A stretch of 64,000 bases of DNA, taken from contig JANPWX010019930.1 in the NCBI GenBank assembly GCA_024734555.1, positions 535,198 through 599,197 of the forward strand, given 5' to 3'. A model generated the notes under the pieces. The model was not told the DNA's origin. It searched no databases and saw nothing but the letters and a program-made list of their open reading frames with translations. The position numbers and the translations under genes are program-made. Position 1 is the first letter of the stretch. Each line of letters starts with the position of its first letter. Origin of the DNA: Trochalopteron elliotii (taxonomy: Eukaryota; Chordata; Aves; Passeriformes; Leiothrichidae). Shown here one piece after another: positions 25,390-35,230 of this stretch.

Positions 25390-26044
25390 TTAGGGTTACA
25401 GAAGCCCTGGGGGTGCTGTGGGGCAGAGCTGGGACCCCAAACCCCCTGTGCTGGGCTGAGCCCCAGCGTGGGCAGCAGGGCAGGGGGATTCTGCCCCTCT
25501 GCCCCCTCAGCTCAGACCCCACCTGCAGAGCTGCCCCAGCCCTGGGCCCAGCACAGCAAGGAGCTGGAGCTGCTGGAGCCAGGCCAGAGGAGGCTCCAGG
25601 ATGAGCAGAGGGATGGAGCAGCTCTGCTGGGAGGAAAGGCTGGCAGAGCTGGCATTGCTCAGCCTGGACAGGAGAAGCTTTGGGGTGACCTCACTGTGGC
25701 CTTGCAGGGCCTGAAGGAGCTGCAGGAAAGATGGACAGAGACAATTGCCAAGGGCTGGAGGGACGGGACACAGGGAATGGCTTCACAGTGCCAGAGGGCA
25801 GGGCTGGATGGGATTTTGGGAAGGAATTGTTCCCTGGGAGGGTGGGGAGGCCCTGGCACAGGGTGCCCAGAGAAGCTGTGGCTGCCCCTGGATCCCTGGC
25901 AGTGTCCAAGGCCGGGTTGGACACTGGGGCATGGAGCAGCCTGGGACAGTGGAAGGTGTCCCTGCCCATGGCAGGGGTGGTATTGGATAAGATTCAACAT
26001 CTCTTCCAACCCGAATCATTCCAGGATTCTCTGATTCTATGATC
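25390..26044 (+). mobile_element. CR1 LINE 3' fragment, well preserved
   Basis: This GC-rich block stands out from its AT-rich surroundings. It reads in CR1 sense order: 'ctcagcctggacaggagaag', 'ggaaggaattgttccctggg', 'ggcacagggtgcccagagaa', 'tggacactggggcatggag', then 'ttccaacccgaatcattcc' and the terminal 'gattctctgattctatgatc'. One frame (from 25731) keeps a degraded form of the CR1 ORF2 C-terminus, with W-H-R-V-P-R-E near 25854 where active CR1 proteins have W-N-R-L-P-R-E, followed by a leucine/aspartate-rich tail. No reverse transcriptase or endonuclease domain is present, so the copy is 5'-truncated and inert. A 216-codon frame covering it is in the wrong frame and is spurious. A copy of the same subfamily lies inverted at 47755-48268. 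Confidence 0.95.
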
Positions 26045-27411
26045 AAAACCACCTGCCCACGAAGCAAAAGAAACTTTTCATTCATAAGTAGTGAAGTAAG
26101 AGTCTGGGCATTGGTTTACCACCCAACACAGAGCATGATGCACTGTAAGTGTTACAAGTTTTGGCACCTCTGTCACAGGAATCTGTAGGATGCATGCCAC
26201 CTGTGAAAACACATGTCACGTAATCTATCCTTGCTTCTTTTTTCTTCTTTAGATAACAGATATTAGACACATACTGCAAGTAAAAATTGCTATTTCTTTA
26301 CAACTTTTTGAGTATAAAGTGAAGAAAAAGCTCATTCTAATTTTGTCTTGAAATAGGTTGTTGAGGCCATCAAGGCCCAATAAAACATCTCAAGCCAAAA
26401 CTTTGGGTATCAGCACTGATTCTTTCAAGCTCTGATACTTCTTCTTGGATTACTCGCAGAAGGAGTAAAATCTAAATCACCGTTCCTTATTAAAATGAGA
26501 CTGTTTTATTTTGAGTACTTATTTATTGAGGATAATATTTAACACTGCATTATAGACTATAAAAACTCTTTCTAGACAATAAAGAAACAGTAAATGTTCA
26601 CTTAAAATAAGCTATTGCTGGAACACTGGTGATGAGACATTTACTTTCTACAAACAGAATATGGCATCACCAAGTAATATATTTATGTGAAATTGAAGAA
26701 TTAAAGACCGGGATAGGAGAAATGTGCTAATAATAATGGGATAAACTCAGGGACATCATTCTGCTTGCTTCAAAAAGCATTTTTGAGAATTAAAACTCAG
26801 AGCAATTTGGGGTGAAAAACGACATTTGAGGCCAGAAATAAAAAAATTGCATACAAAAAATAATACAATGCTCACTTATTAACAATTCAAACTAACTTAC
26901 AACTTAGGCTATTTCAGCAGCTCTCAAGTTTAAAATGTCAAAACTATTAACATCAAATATAAATGAACAGCATTATATAGTTTTATAAGCTGGTTAAAAT
27001 TGAATTAAACCAAAAATATACAAGAAAAAAAGCCTATTATTTCCTTTTACCTGTGAAAAGAGAAAGGTGACTAAATTTTGTAGGGCAATATTTTGCATCT
27101 CTGACTTTGCAAAGTGAACAAGTGCAACTCGTTACAACAGAGATGGATATGCTAAGACTGAAATATTCTGGGAAACAAGATCCTTGGAAAATTGATTTGA
27201 GGTGAGAAATTAGGCCTTTCTAGGAGACTAAAAGTACAAGAAATATATATCAATCCTTTTATATGTCCAAAAAGTATTGGTTTTGTTTTCTTTTTGAGAA
27301 AACTGACAATTTGAGTGTTGCTGCAGTATATCTACAGGGGGTATCCCTTTTCCTATGGGAATTAGCTTAGTTCCTCATGATATATTTCTCTAAGTTTTCA
27401 TTTAACAGAAT
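26045..27411. other. Unique AT-rich stretch, no gene seen
   Basis: No exon, RNA gene or repeat family is recognisable. Only short frames occur. Confidence 0.55.
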
Positions 27412-27456
27412 TTAAAAAAAAAAAAAAAAAGAAAAAAAAAAAAAAGAAAGAAAAAG
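27412..27456. repeat. Poly(A) tract with G interruptions
   Basis: A run of A about 45 bases long is broken by single G residues into GAAA words. It could be the tail of an unrecognised retrocopy inserted on the + strand or a simple slippage tract. No parent transcript is visible upstream. Confidence 0.9.
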
Positions 27457-27594
27457 TTGTTCATGAAATAGTTTAAGAATTGGTTTTGGTAGTAACTGAT
27501 GTTGCCAGGGGAGTAACATCAAGTATTTCTGAACAAAACCAATTCTACACATTTCTACAGAAATGGGTTGGTGATCCAGTACCAGTACAACCAA

Positions 27595-28100
27595 AATCAA
27601 ACCAAACCAAATTAAACCAGAATGTCACCCCCCCAAAAAAAAAACCAAAACAAAAAAAACCAAAACCAAACCAACAAAAACCCAAACAAAAACCTCCAAA
27701 AATAAAAATCCCTCAAAACCCCAAAAATTCCCAAAGACAGAAACAAAACAAAAAAACCAACCAACAGAAATCCAATCAACCAACAAGCCAAGAAAACCAC
27801 CAAAAACCCCACAACCAAAAAAAACCACACACAAACTCAAATTAACAACACGCAAAAAACAAGACCAAACCAAACCAGGAAAAAAACCCCCAACAAACCT
27901 ACAAACAAAGAAGCTCAAAATAACCGCCCTCAAAAACCCCCAAAACACAAAGATAGTAACAAAACAAAAAAACAACCCACAATCAGTCAAGCAAACAAGC
28001 AACAAGAAAACCACTAAAGAACCCACGACAAAAAAACCCAAATCCAAACCAACAATCCCCCAAAAAACAAACCAAATCAAACCAAATCAAGCCAACTCCC
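27595..28100. repeat. G-depleted A/C-rich region made of a ~215-base tandem repeat
   Basis: Nearly 500 bases with very little G on the + strand. It is not just low complexity, because long ordered landmarks recur about 215 bases apart. CAAAGACAG at 27732 corresponds to CAAAGATAG at 27948, AGAAAACCAC at 27791 recurs at 28005, and AACAAAACAAAAAAACC follows the first landmark in both copies. The region is therefore at least two diverged copies of one unit, with partial copies at both ends. Open frames of 121 codons (plus) and 151 codons (minus) within it are artefacts of stop-poor composition. Confidence 0.85.
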
Positions 28101-29952
28101 CCCCAACACATAGAAGTATAAAAGGAGAATGTTTGCATGACAAATTTTGACAATTAGAATTTTTTTTCTTGAAGTGTGACAGATCCTGAACTCTGACGGG
28201 CCAGAACTAAAGGGCTGATTTGTCTGCTTCTTTTGAAAGGTGACCACTTCTTACAGGATGGTGTTAGGGCATGAAAGACAACAGAAATTTCAGATTTATT
28301 CTGTGCAGAACACCAAGTTGTCACAAAAAACCCACAACAAAAGCAAATTGTATACGTACATTATATAGATAGATTATTCATAGCCCCTGAATGTGTAAAA
28401 AGAGAATATTTTTAAAATAAATGTATAAAAAGAGAATATTTTATAATTACTGGGAAATTACATGGTTACCTCACAATTCTGAAATTACCTAATCTATTAC
28501 CCTAACACTTTGTTTTTAATTTTTTCTTCTGTAATATAAAATTTTGTCAGCTACGGGGCTACTTGTAAAACACACCACTACAGTGTGGTTATTCAGAGCT
28601 ATATTGGTACCTCCTGCTTTCTGTCCCTGGAATATATTCAGATCTTTAAGACCACATTCCTTATTCTAAGGCAGATATTTTAGGCTCAACAAATGGAAAT
28701 TAAGTAGTGACCCATTACACAGTATAAGCTGCACATCCAGGCCTCAGGTGCTATAAACTCCTCAGTTTTCTAGGGGACTAAAGTAATTGCTAACAACCAT
28801 GACCTCTGTCACTACAAAGTTCATAGAAACATTAAAATCGTACTTGCAGGTTTTTCTGACCATGATTGGAGCCATCAAAACCACTCAAAGACAACAACAA
28901 CAACGACAAATCTGATAGGGGAAGGATGTTTTGTATTGAACTCTTTTGCCTGGGGATCTTATTATTTTTTAAGCAATTTCAAATGAAATATCACTGTTTG
29001 CAATGCCTAATTATTTATTAGTCCTGCAGAAGTGCCTCTTCAAAGAGTTTCAGAATTAGCCTCTCTGGTCAATTTATTCCCCATCTGAGACAACCTACAC
29101 AATCCAGTTTCCACTAAAAAGGAAAAATGGTCACATTCAACTAAAACTGCCAGACACAAACTATTTCATACATCCAATTTTCTCTCATAATTTGGTCATA
29201 TCCTCTAGGGACCACCTTGGGAGAAAACAAACTGTGGGGACTGGGTTTGATTTGAAAAGCAAAGTGAACTTTAATAAGACTGTTGTTGGAATGGGACAGA
29301 CAGGAAAGAAGTCATTCTATGTCTTAATACATCACTCTTTCAAATTTCGGGGGAAAAGGTGGATACTTGATTATAAAAAAGAAGATGAATGTTGAATGTA
29401 GTCCAGGGATAACAGAAGCTCAAACCACACATGAAAGTCTAAACTGTGATGAATTATTCTAATTCATATTGCCTTTAAAATTTGGCAGCATCGTTTTCTT
29501 AAAGGCCAATAATACACTTATTCAGAAAGTTTTTAATATTCTAAAGGTGCCATACAATTGTAAGGAAAGGCGGATCCAGAACTCTGATGATGCTTTCTAC
29601 AGCTCTTTTACATTTGCTACTTCTGATATTTAGAATTTGTCTGAATACAGATCCCAACCCAAAGGGAAAAAAAAATAGCAGGAAACATAAGTTCGAGAAT
29701 GAGAGGTACAACACTTTGGAAGTTTTATCTGTTTGACAGCATACCTAACTTGTGAATGTATTTCAGCAGAATTTATTAAGATTTAAACAAAATTTTTAGA
29801 AAAATATTTCTTGTAACATTACTCACAAACTAATTGTTGAGTAAATAGAGTTTGAAAGTACTTTGATCCATACCATTCTGAATTTCAGTTTAATCAGCAT
29901 TGTCTTTGACCAATAAAGATATTTCTATTAAGAAATTTAAAGATTTTGATAT
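28101..29952. other. Unique AT-rich stretch, no gene seen
   Basis: No gene is recognisable. A 30-base near-perfect tandem duplication (ATGTGTAAAAAGAGAATATT, then ATGTATAAAAAGAGAATATT) lies at 28391-28448. A 67-codon frame at 29192-29395 has no recognisable domain. Confidence 0.55.
28391..28448. repeat. 30-base imperfect tandem duplication
   Basis: Two copies start at 28391 and 28421. They share the word TAAAAAGAGAATATTTT and differ at a few positions. Confidence 0.88.
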
Positions 29953-30021
29953 TCATCACCATTGTCATCATTGTCATCGTCATCATCATCATCATCATCA
30001 TCATCACCATCATCATCATCT
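29953..30021. repeat. (TCA)n trinucleotide array
   Basis: An imperfect TCATCA array with ATTG, GTCA and CACC interruptions. It underlies an isoleucine-rich spurious frame at 29946-30134. Confidence 0.95.
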
Positions 30022-31705
30022 CCAGAGATTTTAATTTGAAATTCCCTTTCTCTGTTATTTTAAAGATGGAACTTGCTCCATGGAGTACAAACAGGAATCT
30101 AGGAAATAAACCTCTTTTCTTTGTGTGTATATAATTTACCTTATTAATATTTCAGTTCATATAAGTACCTTTTTCAGCTATTCTCAGACATTTACCTAAA
30201 AACAGTGTAGAAATTTCTGTAGAAGCTGGATTATTACTGAAGCTGTAAGAATGACCCACCATATAGACAAGAAAAAAAATTCAATCTATATTGTCCCCTG
30301 TCCCCATAACAACAAGGTCTTGTTTGGCTTCTACTCAGGCTGAATGTTATACATTTTATTCAAGTCAAAAATGAAAAACCTAAACATACTTATTCTGAAA
30401 AAAATTGTTGTACAAATTATAAATTAAATCATCTCTTTCTGTAACAGCAAGAATATTATTGAAACTAAAAATACTTCAATTTAAAAGACTATGTCTATCT
30501 CAGATTCTTTGGCTATTCCAAAAGTCTGTGTTTTTCAACTAAAACATCAATAAAATCTGAGTAGAATAGCTAAAATACAACAAATCAGCATCTTCCTGAT
30601 TTTTCCCTTTCATCCAATATAAACTCTAGTGTCAAAGTTAGCATAACATGGAACTTCAAAGGGTTTTAAGAAAGTTATACTCATCCACTTTGATATAGGT
30701 AATTTCAACTTTTTTACCTTTGGGAAATATGTTATGCAAAAATACATTTTTGAAAACAAAATAAAGAAGAATGCTACAGATGGAGGGGAAGAAAAAGAGA
30801 AAACAGAGAAATAATTAAAAACAAGGAACCGACAACATATTTTATTTTTAAAACAAATAGAAACCACAGGCAGAAGGATGTATTTGAACAAGAGAGAACA
30901 AGACATTTTATTATGCTGTGCATTGTATGATGAAAGTGATAGATATTGTTTATCATGGTGAGTTTTCAAGCCGTGAAAGAAATTTCAAGCAGTGGTCATC
31001 ATTGCTCAGCCACAAGAAAACACAGCTGGAAATTAAAAGAGCCACAGTAAAGATGAGGAGAACAAAGAGTTTCTGGGTTTCATTATGCACATTTAAGGAA
31101 AGTACTGCAATAGCTACTAGTTTTGTGTGCTGAAAAGTATTTGGAAGACAATTTTGGATTTGAGATGCCTCACTTTTACAAGGAAATAGTCCTTGTTTTC
31201 AAAACTGTTTTATTGGTCACCTAACAAATTTGAGCTATTTACACAGCACTGAAGAAAATTAATAATAATGAAAAAAGAATACCGGAAAAAGCCCCCTGAA
31301 TCAACAAAGCTTCTGAATTTGAGAGGAAAACAGATGTTGCTTTCATTTAAATGATATTTTTGGCCAAAACAATCAGTACCTTGGGAAGGGAGGGAGGTTT
31401 TTAACATATAAGAGTGTGGGCATTTTCAGCATCTGGATAAACTGCACCACATCTACTGAACAGATGAAGCAATGGAATAATTCTGAAATTCAGCAATAGT
31501 TAATCTTAAAGTGCCTTTTCCAATTCATTCCATGTTCCCTTGGGAATGTGAATGCTATTTATTGGCATGGTGAATAATTAAGGAGTGGTATGAAGTTTTG
31601 TTTTCCTGTCATTCTTAATTCACTTTCCCTGCATCCATAAAATAAACCTCCCTGAGTTCCATCTTAGCCAAAGATGCACTTGGAACTGGAAACAAAATGG
31701 AATGA
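30022..31705. other. Unique AT-rich stretch, no gene seen
   Basis: No exon or repeat family is recognisable. The 119-codon minus-strand frame at 30610-30969 and its overlapping neighbours have AT-driven composition and no domain. Confidence 0.55.
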
Positions 31706-31710
31706 CATGG
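31706..31710. repeat. Target-site duplication, left copy
   Basis: CATGG immediately precedes the LTR 5' end (TGTCCTAGGG). The same five bases follow the 3' end at 32355-32359. This is the signature of integrase-mediated insertion. Confidence 0.9.
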
Positions 31711-32354
31711 TGTCCTAGGGTGACTATGATACCTGTAGCCCCAATCGTCTGTTCTGTGTTCTGTACCTTAAGAGTGGTTCTGAGAGTGAGCAGGGAAAGA
31801 AGAAGCACACCGTTTGTTTTGAAAAACAGTGTTCACTCCTCAGGATCTTCTCTTGTCCTTGGGACTGTGTGTTTTTCGTCGGATGCACGGACAGCAGCGA
31901 GGGAGAGAGTTTCTTCCCTTTGTTAGTCTAGCTAGCTGAGGCAAAGAAGCTTGCCTGGACTGTTTTTTCCCTTTTTTTCTTGGGACTGTTTAAATCTTCT
32001 CTGGACTGAAAAAACCCAGAGGAGCACCAGGATTTTGTGCCTGTGGCCCACGGGCGTGGACTTGGCATTTTCCAGCACCAAAGGGACTGGGACTGGTAAA
32101 CTGCTGGCACAGACTCTCAGTTTTGCCATCTCTCTTCAGAGTGGCGAGAGGTTTTATTGTTTCATATTATTATTGTTATTATTATTCATTCTTTATGCTT
32201 GTGGGCATTTTGTTTGTTAAATAAATAGTTTTTTTCCACTTTTCTCTGAGGGAGTTCTTTTCCCGGACTGGCTGGGGAGAGGGGCTGTTTGGATTTGCTT
32301 TCCAGAGGAACCCCATTCGGAGATTTCCACCCAAATTTGCCCTAAACCAGGACA
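31711..32354 (+). mobile_element. Solo LTR of an endogenous retrovirus, intact termini
   Basis: The 644-base element starts TGTCCTAGGG and ends AAACCAGGACA, giving the usual TG...CA ends with a short imperfect inverted terminal repeat (TGTCCT against AGGACA). It is flanked by CATGG on both sides. An AATAAA polyadenylation signal lies at 32220-32225, after an ATT-rich segment. This places the U3/R part on the left and the R/U5 boundary shortly after about 32225, so the LTR reads on the + strand. No gag, pol or env sequence and no primer-binding site flank it. It is therefore a solo LTR, the usual product of recombination between the two LTRs of a provirus. A five-base duplication fits several avian retroviral classes, so I do not assign a family. 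Confidence 0.9.
32220..32225 (+). promoter_or_regulatory. LTR polyadenylation signal AATAAA
   Basis: A perfect AATAAA lies about two thirds of the way through the LTR and is followed by a T-rich and then TG-containing segment. This matches the expected R-region layout. Confidence 0.7.
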
Positions 32355-32359
32355 CATGG
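32355..32359. repeat. Target-site duplication, right copy
   Basis: CATGG directly follows the LTR 3' end and matches 31706-31710 exactly. Confidence 0.9.
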
Positions 32360-32602
32360 GATCTAACACAAAGTGAGTGCTGAAAAGCAAATCCCAGCGG
32401 TTAAGAAAGCTGGGTGGAACTGGGTACAAACTTCTGGTTTCAGCATCCACACAGCCAAGAGGAGTCTGAAATAAGTGTTTTTACATTCCTAGGCAGCGTA
32501 TCTGCCCAAATTCTTTTAGAAAAACTGTCTTCAGACAACACCAAAAAAAAAAAAAAGAAAATAGTCAATGAGAGATTTAGGGAAGCTTATGTGAAAGTAA
32601 GT

Positions 32603-32990
32603 CCTGTGAGGAGCAGCTGAGGGAGCTGGGAAAGGAGCTCAGCCTGGAGAAAAGGAGGCTCAGGAGGGACCTTCTGGCTCTTCACACCTTCCTGACAGGA
32701 GAGGACAGCCAGGGGGATCGGGCTCTGCTCCCAGGGAACAGGGACAGGAGGAGAGCGAACGGCCTCAGGCTGTGCCAGAGGAGGCTCAGGTTGGACACCA
32801 ACAGGAATTTCCCCATGGAAAGGGTGGTCAGGCCATGGAAGTGCCCAGGGAGGTTTGGAGTCCCCATGCCTGGAGGTGTCCAAGGAAAGCCTGGATGTGG
32901 CACTCAGTGCTCTGAGCTGGGGACAAAGTGGGGACAGGGTGGTCTTGGAAGCTTTTTTCAACCTCAAGGATTCCATGATTCTGTGATTCT
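32603..32990 (+). mobile_element. CR1 LINE 3' fragment
   Basis: The + strand reads CR1 in sense. It starts 'gaggagcagctgagggagct', followed by 'cagcctggagaaaaggaggct', 'caggttggacaccaacagg' and 'gaaagggtggtcaggccatg', and ends 'tccatgattctgtgattct'. Translated, the first part gives E-E-Q-L-R-E-L-G and S-L-E-K-R-R-L-R. A later segment gives L-D-T-N-R-N-F-P-M-E-R-V-V-R-P-W. Both are recognisable degraded pieces of the C-terminal end of CR1 ORF2, beyond the reverse transcriptase. Frameshifts break the frame and the 5' part is missing. It lies about 240 bases downstream of the solo LTR and belongs to a different CR1 subgroup from the copy at 25390. Confidence 0.93.
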
Positions 32991-34883
32991 AATGTTAGGA
33001 ACACACTGATGGTCAGTCACTCTGGAGAAAAGAAGGAAAGGTGATGAGGAAGGTGGAAATTATAATTTCCTACCAGCTTTCCAATTTCTTCTGGTTTAAT
33101 CTATTCCTTTGCACCTAGATTGAGGCCTACCCCACTGTGGTAATGGCTAATACTGATTAAGAACATCATATTAAAAGAAATGCAGTCAGACTTGGAGATC
33201 CTGCACAGGATAAATGACAGCAGCTGTCCAGAATCCTCATGCCAAGCAGCCAATACCCCTCACAGTACAATTCTGCTCACAGAGCAATTCTGCTCACAGA
33301 AGAATTTTTCTCACAGATACATTGCCATTACCGGTGGCTGCGTTGTAAAACATCATGGTAAGTTCTTTGGCAGTGAGAGCATGGTGCTTTGGCACCTCTG
33401 TGGACCTTGATCTAAAATGCCATACTGCACCCAAACAGTTAACTGAAAAGTATTTTAATTTTTCCGATTGGAAGGTGTCATAACAGATCAGGCAAAATAT
33501 GATTTAAAGTAATTCTCTTTTCTATTTCATTCTTTATTGCCTGCTGTAAGTGTGAATTTAATACATCCAGACATGAGAGATATATATGAAATTTATTTTT
33601 TAAAAATTCTTTCCTTTTTTGTGTGTCTCTGTGTGTTTGTGTGTTGAAGTGGCAGACTGAGCCAGAAAGATTTACAGAGTTTATTTTCTGATAGGTCTCA
33701 GAAAGTAAAAGGTCAGAATTTTCATCCACCTGGAATCTAAAAAGCAATAAAAGGTGCAGATAACTCTCTTAAAAGTAATACAATTCAATATTGTTTTTAT
33801 GAGTATCTCTTAATATTACCTTATTTTTTAAAATCATTTTCCTCCCACCAGCACTACATTCAATAATTTTAGCCCCACTATGTTCAATAATGTTAATTTG
33901 AATGTACTCTTGAATGAGGAAGGTAAAGAGAATTTCTTATCTACCTATTACACTGTTTTCATCCACTTTTTTTTTCATTAAGTAGAATTAGCTTTGAAAC
34001 ATCAGACCTTAAGCTTGCGTTGGGAAAATTCTGAGGAAAAAGAGCAGAAGATGAAATTTTTCACAACATGAAGATGGCAAAGAGCAGACAGAACAAAAAA
34101 ATCCCCCAAAACAGGGAAAATCCCAACCCAACCCAACTCAATTGACACAACTTACCCCTCCCGAAAATTAATAAGTGAAATAAATTCAATTAATATGTAA
34201 GCTCTATCAAAAATTTATAGTAATTACAACAGAATTCTATTGGATTTCATCCAATTGAACTCTTTCTATCATCAATACAGGAAGGCGCAAGAGTAAAATA
34301 AAGTTCCAATTTCCCATGAAAGCTTTCTCCAAAACCTATGGTACCGCTATTAAAGCATGAAATAAATAACAAGACAAATTAACATGCAAGTCTGCCTAAA
34401 GCTGTACAACTAAACTTTTTGGTGGAAAATTTAAATCAGATTTAGACAGGCAATCCATGTTTCTTTGTTCAAATAAAGCCAGAATTATTCAGAAAGCAAT
34501 ACAGAAAATGAAAACATGATGAACCAAAGAACAACTGAAAAGATTGAACTCAACTTATGGGGAAAAAATAACCCAACAAAAAATGAAAATCAAAACTAAA
34601 GTAGGCAAAACTGAGGAAAGATGCTTTGGAAATTAATATGGGAATAACAAATAGTAAGTATTTTTGACATTTACAGAAATTTAGATGTCATTTACTCCAA
34701 CATTCTCTTATTTATTTACAATCCATATAGAGAACATCTACACTGCAAATTGCTTATGGTTGATTTTACTACATTAGGCAATCTATTCCACAACATTTGT
34801 TGCAATGGAAGCATGTGGATTTTACTACAAGGCTGATCAGGTGCATTTTACCTCAATTATTCTAACATTGTTTAAAAGTAAAC
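32991..34883. other. Unique AT-rich stretch, no gene seen
   Basis: No gene is recognisable. A threefold imperfect tandem repeat of the word CAATTCTGCTCACAGA lies at about 33268-33316. Around 34100-34140 there is a short C/A-rich run (CCCAACCCAACCCAACTCAA). Confidence 0.55.
33268..33316. repeat. Three-copy ~18-base tandem repeat
   Basis: The unit CAATTCTGCTCACAGA occurs twice nearly exactly. A third, degraded copy reads AATTTTTCTCACAGA. Confidence 0.85.
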
Positions 34884-34965
34884 TTGAATGATGGAATATC
34901 CAGAGTTGGAAGGGGCTCACAGGGACCATTGAGTCCAACTCCTGTCCCTACACTGGACTAAACAT
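34884..34965 (-). mobile_element. CR1 LINE, 3' end fragment
   Basis: The + strand carries 'tatccagagttggaaggggc', 'acagggaccattgagtccaa' and 'ctcctgtccctacactgga'. This corresponds to the reverse complement of a CR1 3' end of the type that reads 'cccagagttggaagggaccc'. Only about 80 bases survive. Confidence 0.85.
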
Positions 34966-35097
34966 TAAAAAAAATACATTTATCTCTTGAAATTTACACT
35001 CACTTCTCACGTGCATTTTTTTAAAATGCAAAAAAACATTATTATGAAAGGGTTTTTTCCCTTTATTATGCTAATTTTGCCTGCTGACCAGTACTGT

Positions 35098-35100
35098 GTA

Positions 35101-35168
<68 letters not shown>

Positions 35169-35230
35169 TCATAATAAATATCACTATCATTATCATTAAC
35201 ATTATCATTATTATCATTATTATTATATTC
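35098..35230. repeat. (ATT)n/(AAT)n array containing a 62-base perfect palindrome
   Basis: About thirteen ATT units switch directly into about ten AAT units at 35137/35138. The two halves are exact reverse complements over 31 bases each, with no spacer (35107-35168). A decayed ATC/ATT trinucleotide tail continues to about 35226. The palindrome can form a pure A/T hairpin or cruciform. Confidence 0.95.

Noticed and set aside
25384..26034. 216-codon open frame on the plus strand
   Set aside because: It spans a CR1 copy in a frame other than the one that keeps the degraded ORF2 residues, and it lacks any domain.
27412..27456. Poly(A) run considered as the tail of a processed pseudogene
   Set aside because: No upstream sequence resembles a spliced transcript, no target-site duplication is visible, and G interruptions suit a simple repeat.
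27480..28080. 121-codon plus frame and 151-codon minus frame
   Set aside because: Both run through the G-depleted tandem repeat. Their lysine/proline/asparagine and phenylalanine/glycine/valine bias follows directly from the base composition.
33268..33316. Short spaced repeats considered as a CRISPR-like array
   Set aside because: The units are directly adjacent with no unique spacers, the copies decay, and the window is eukaryotic.
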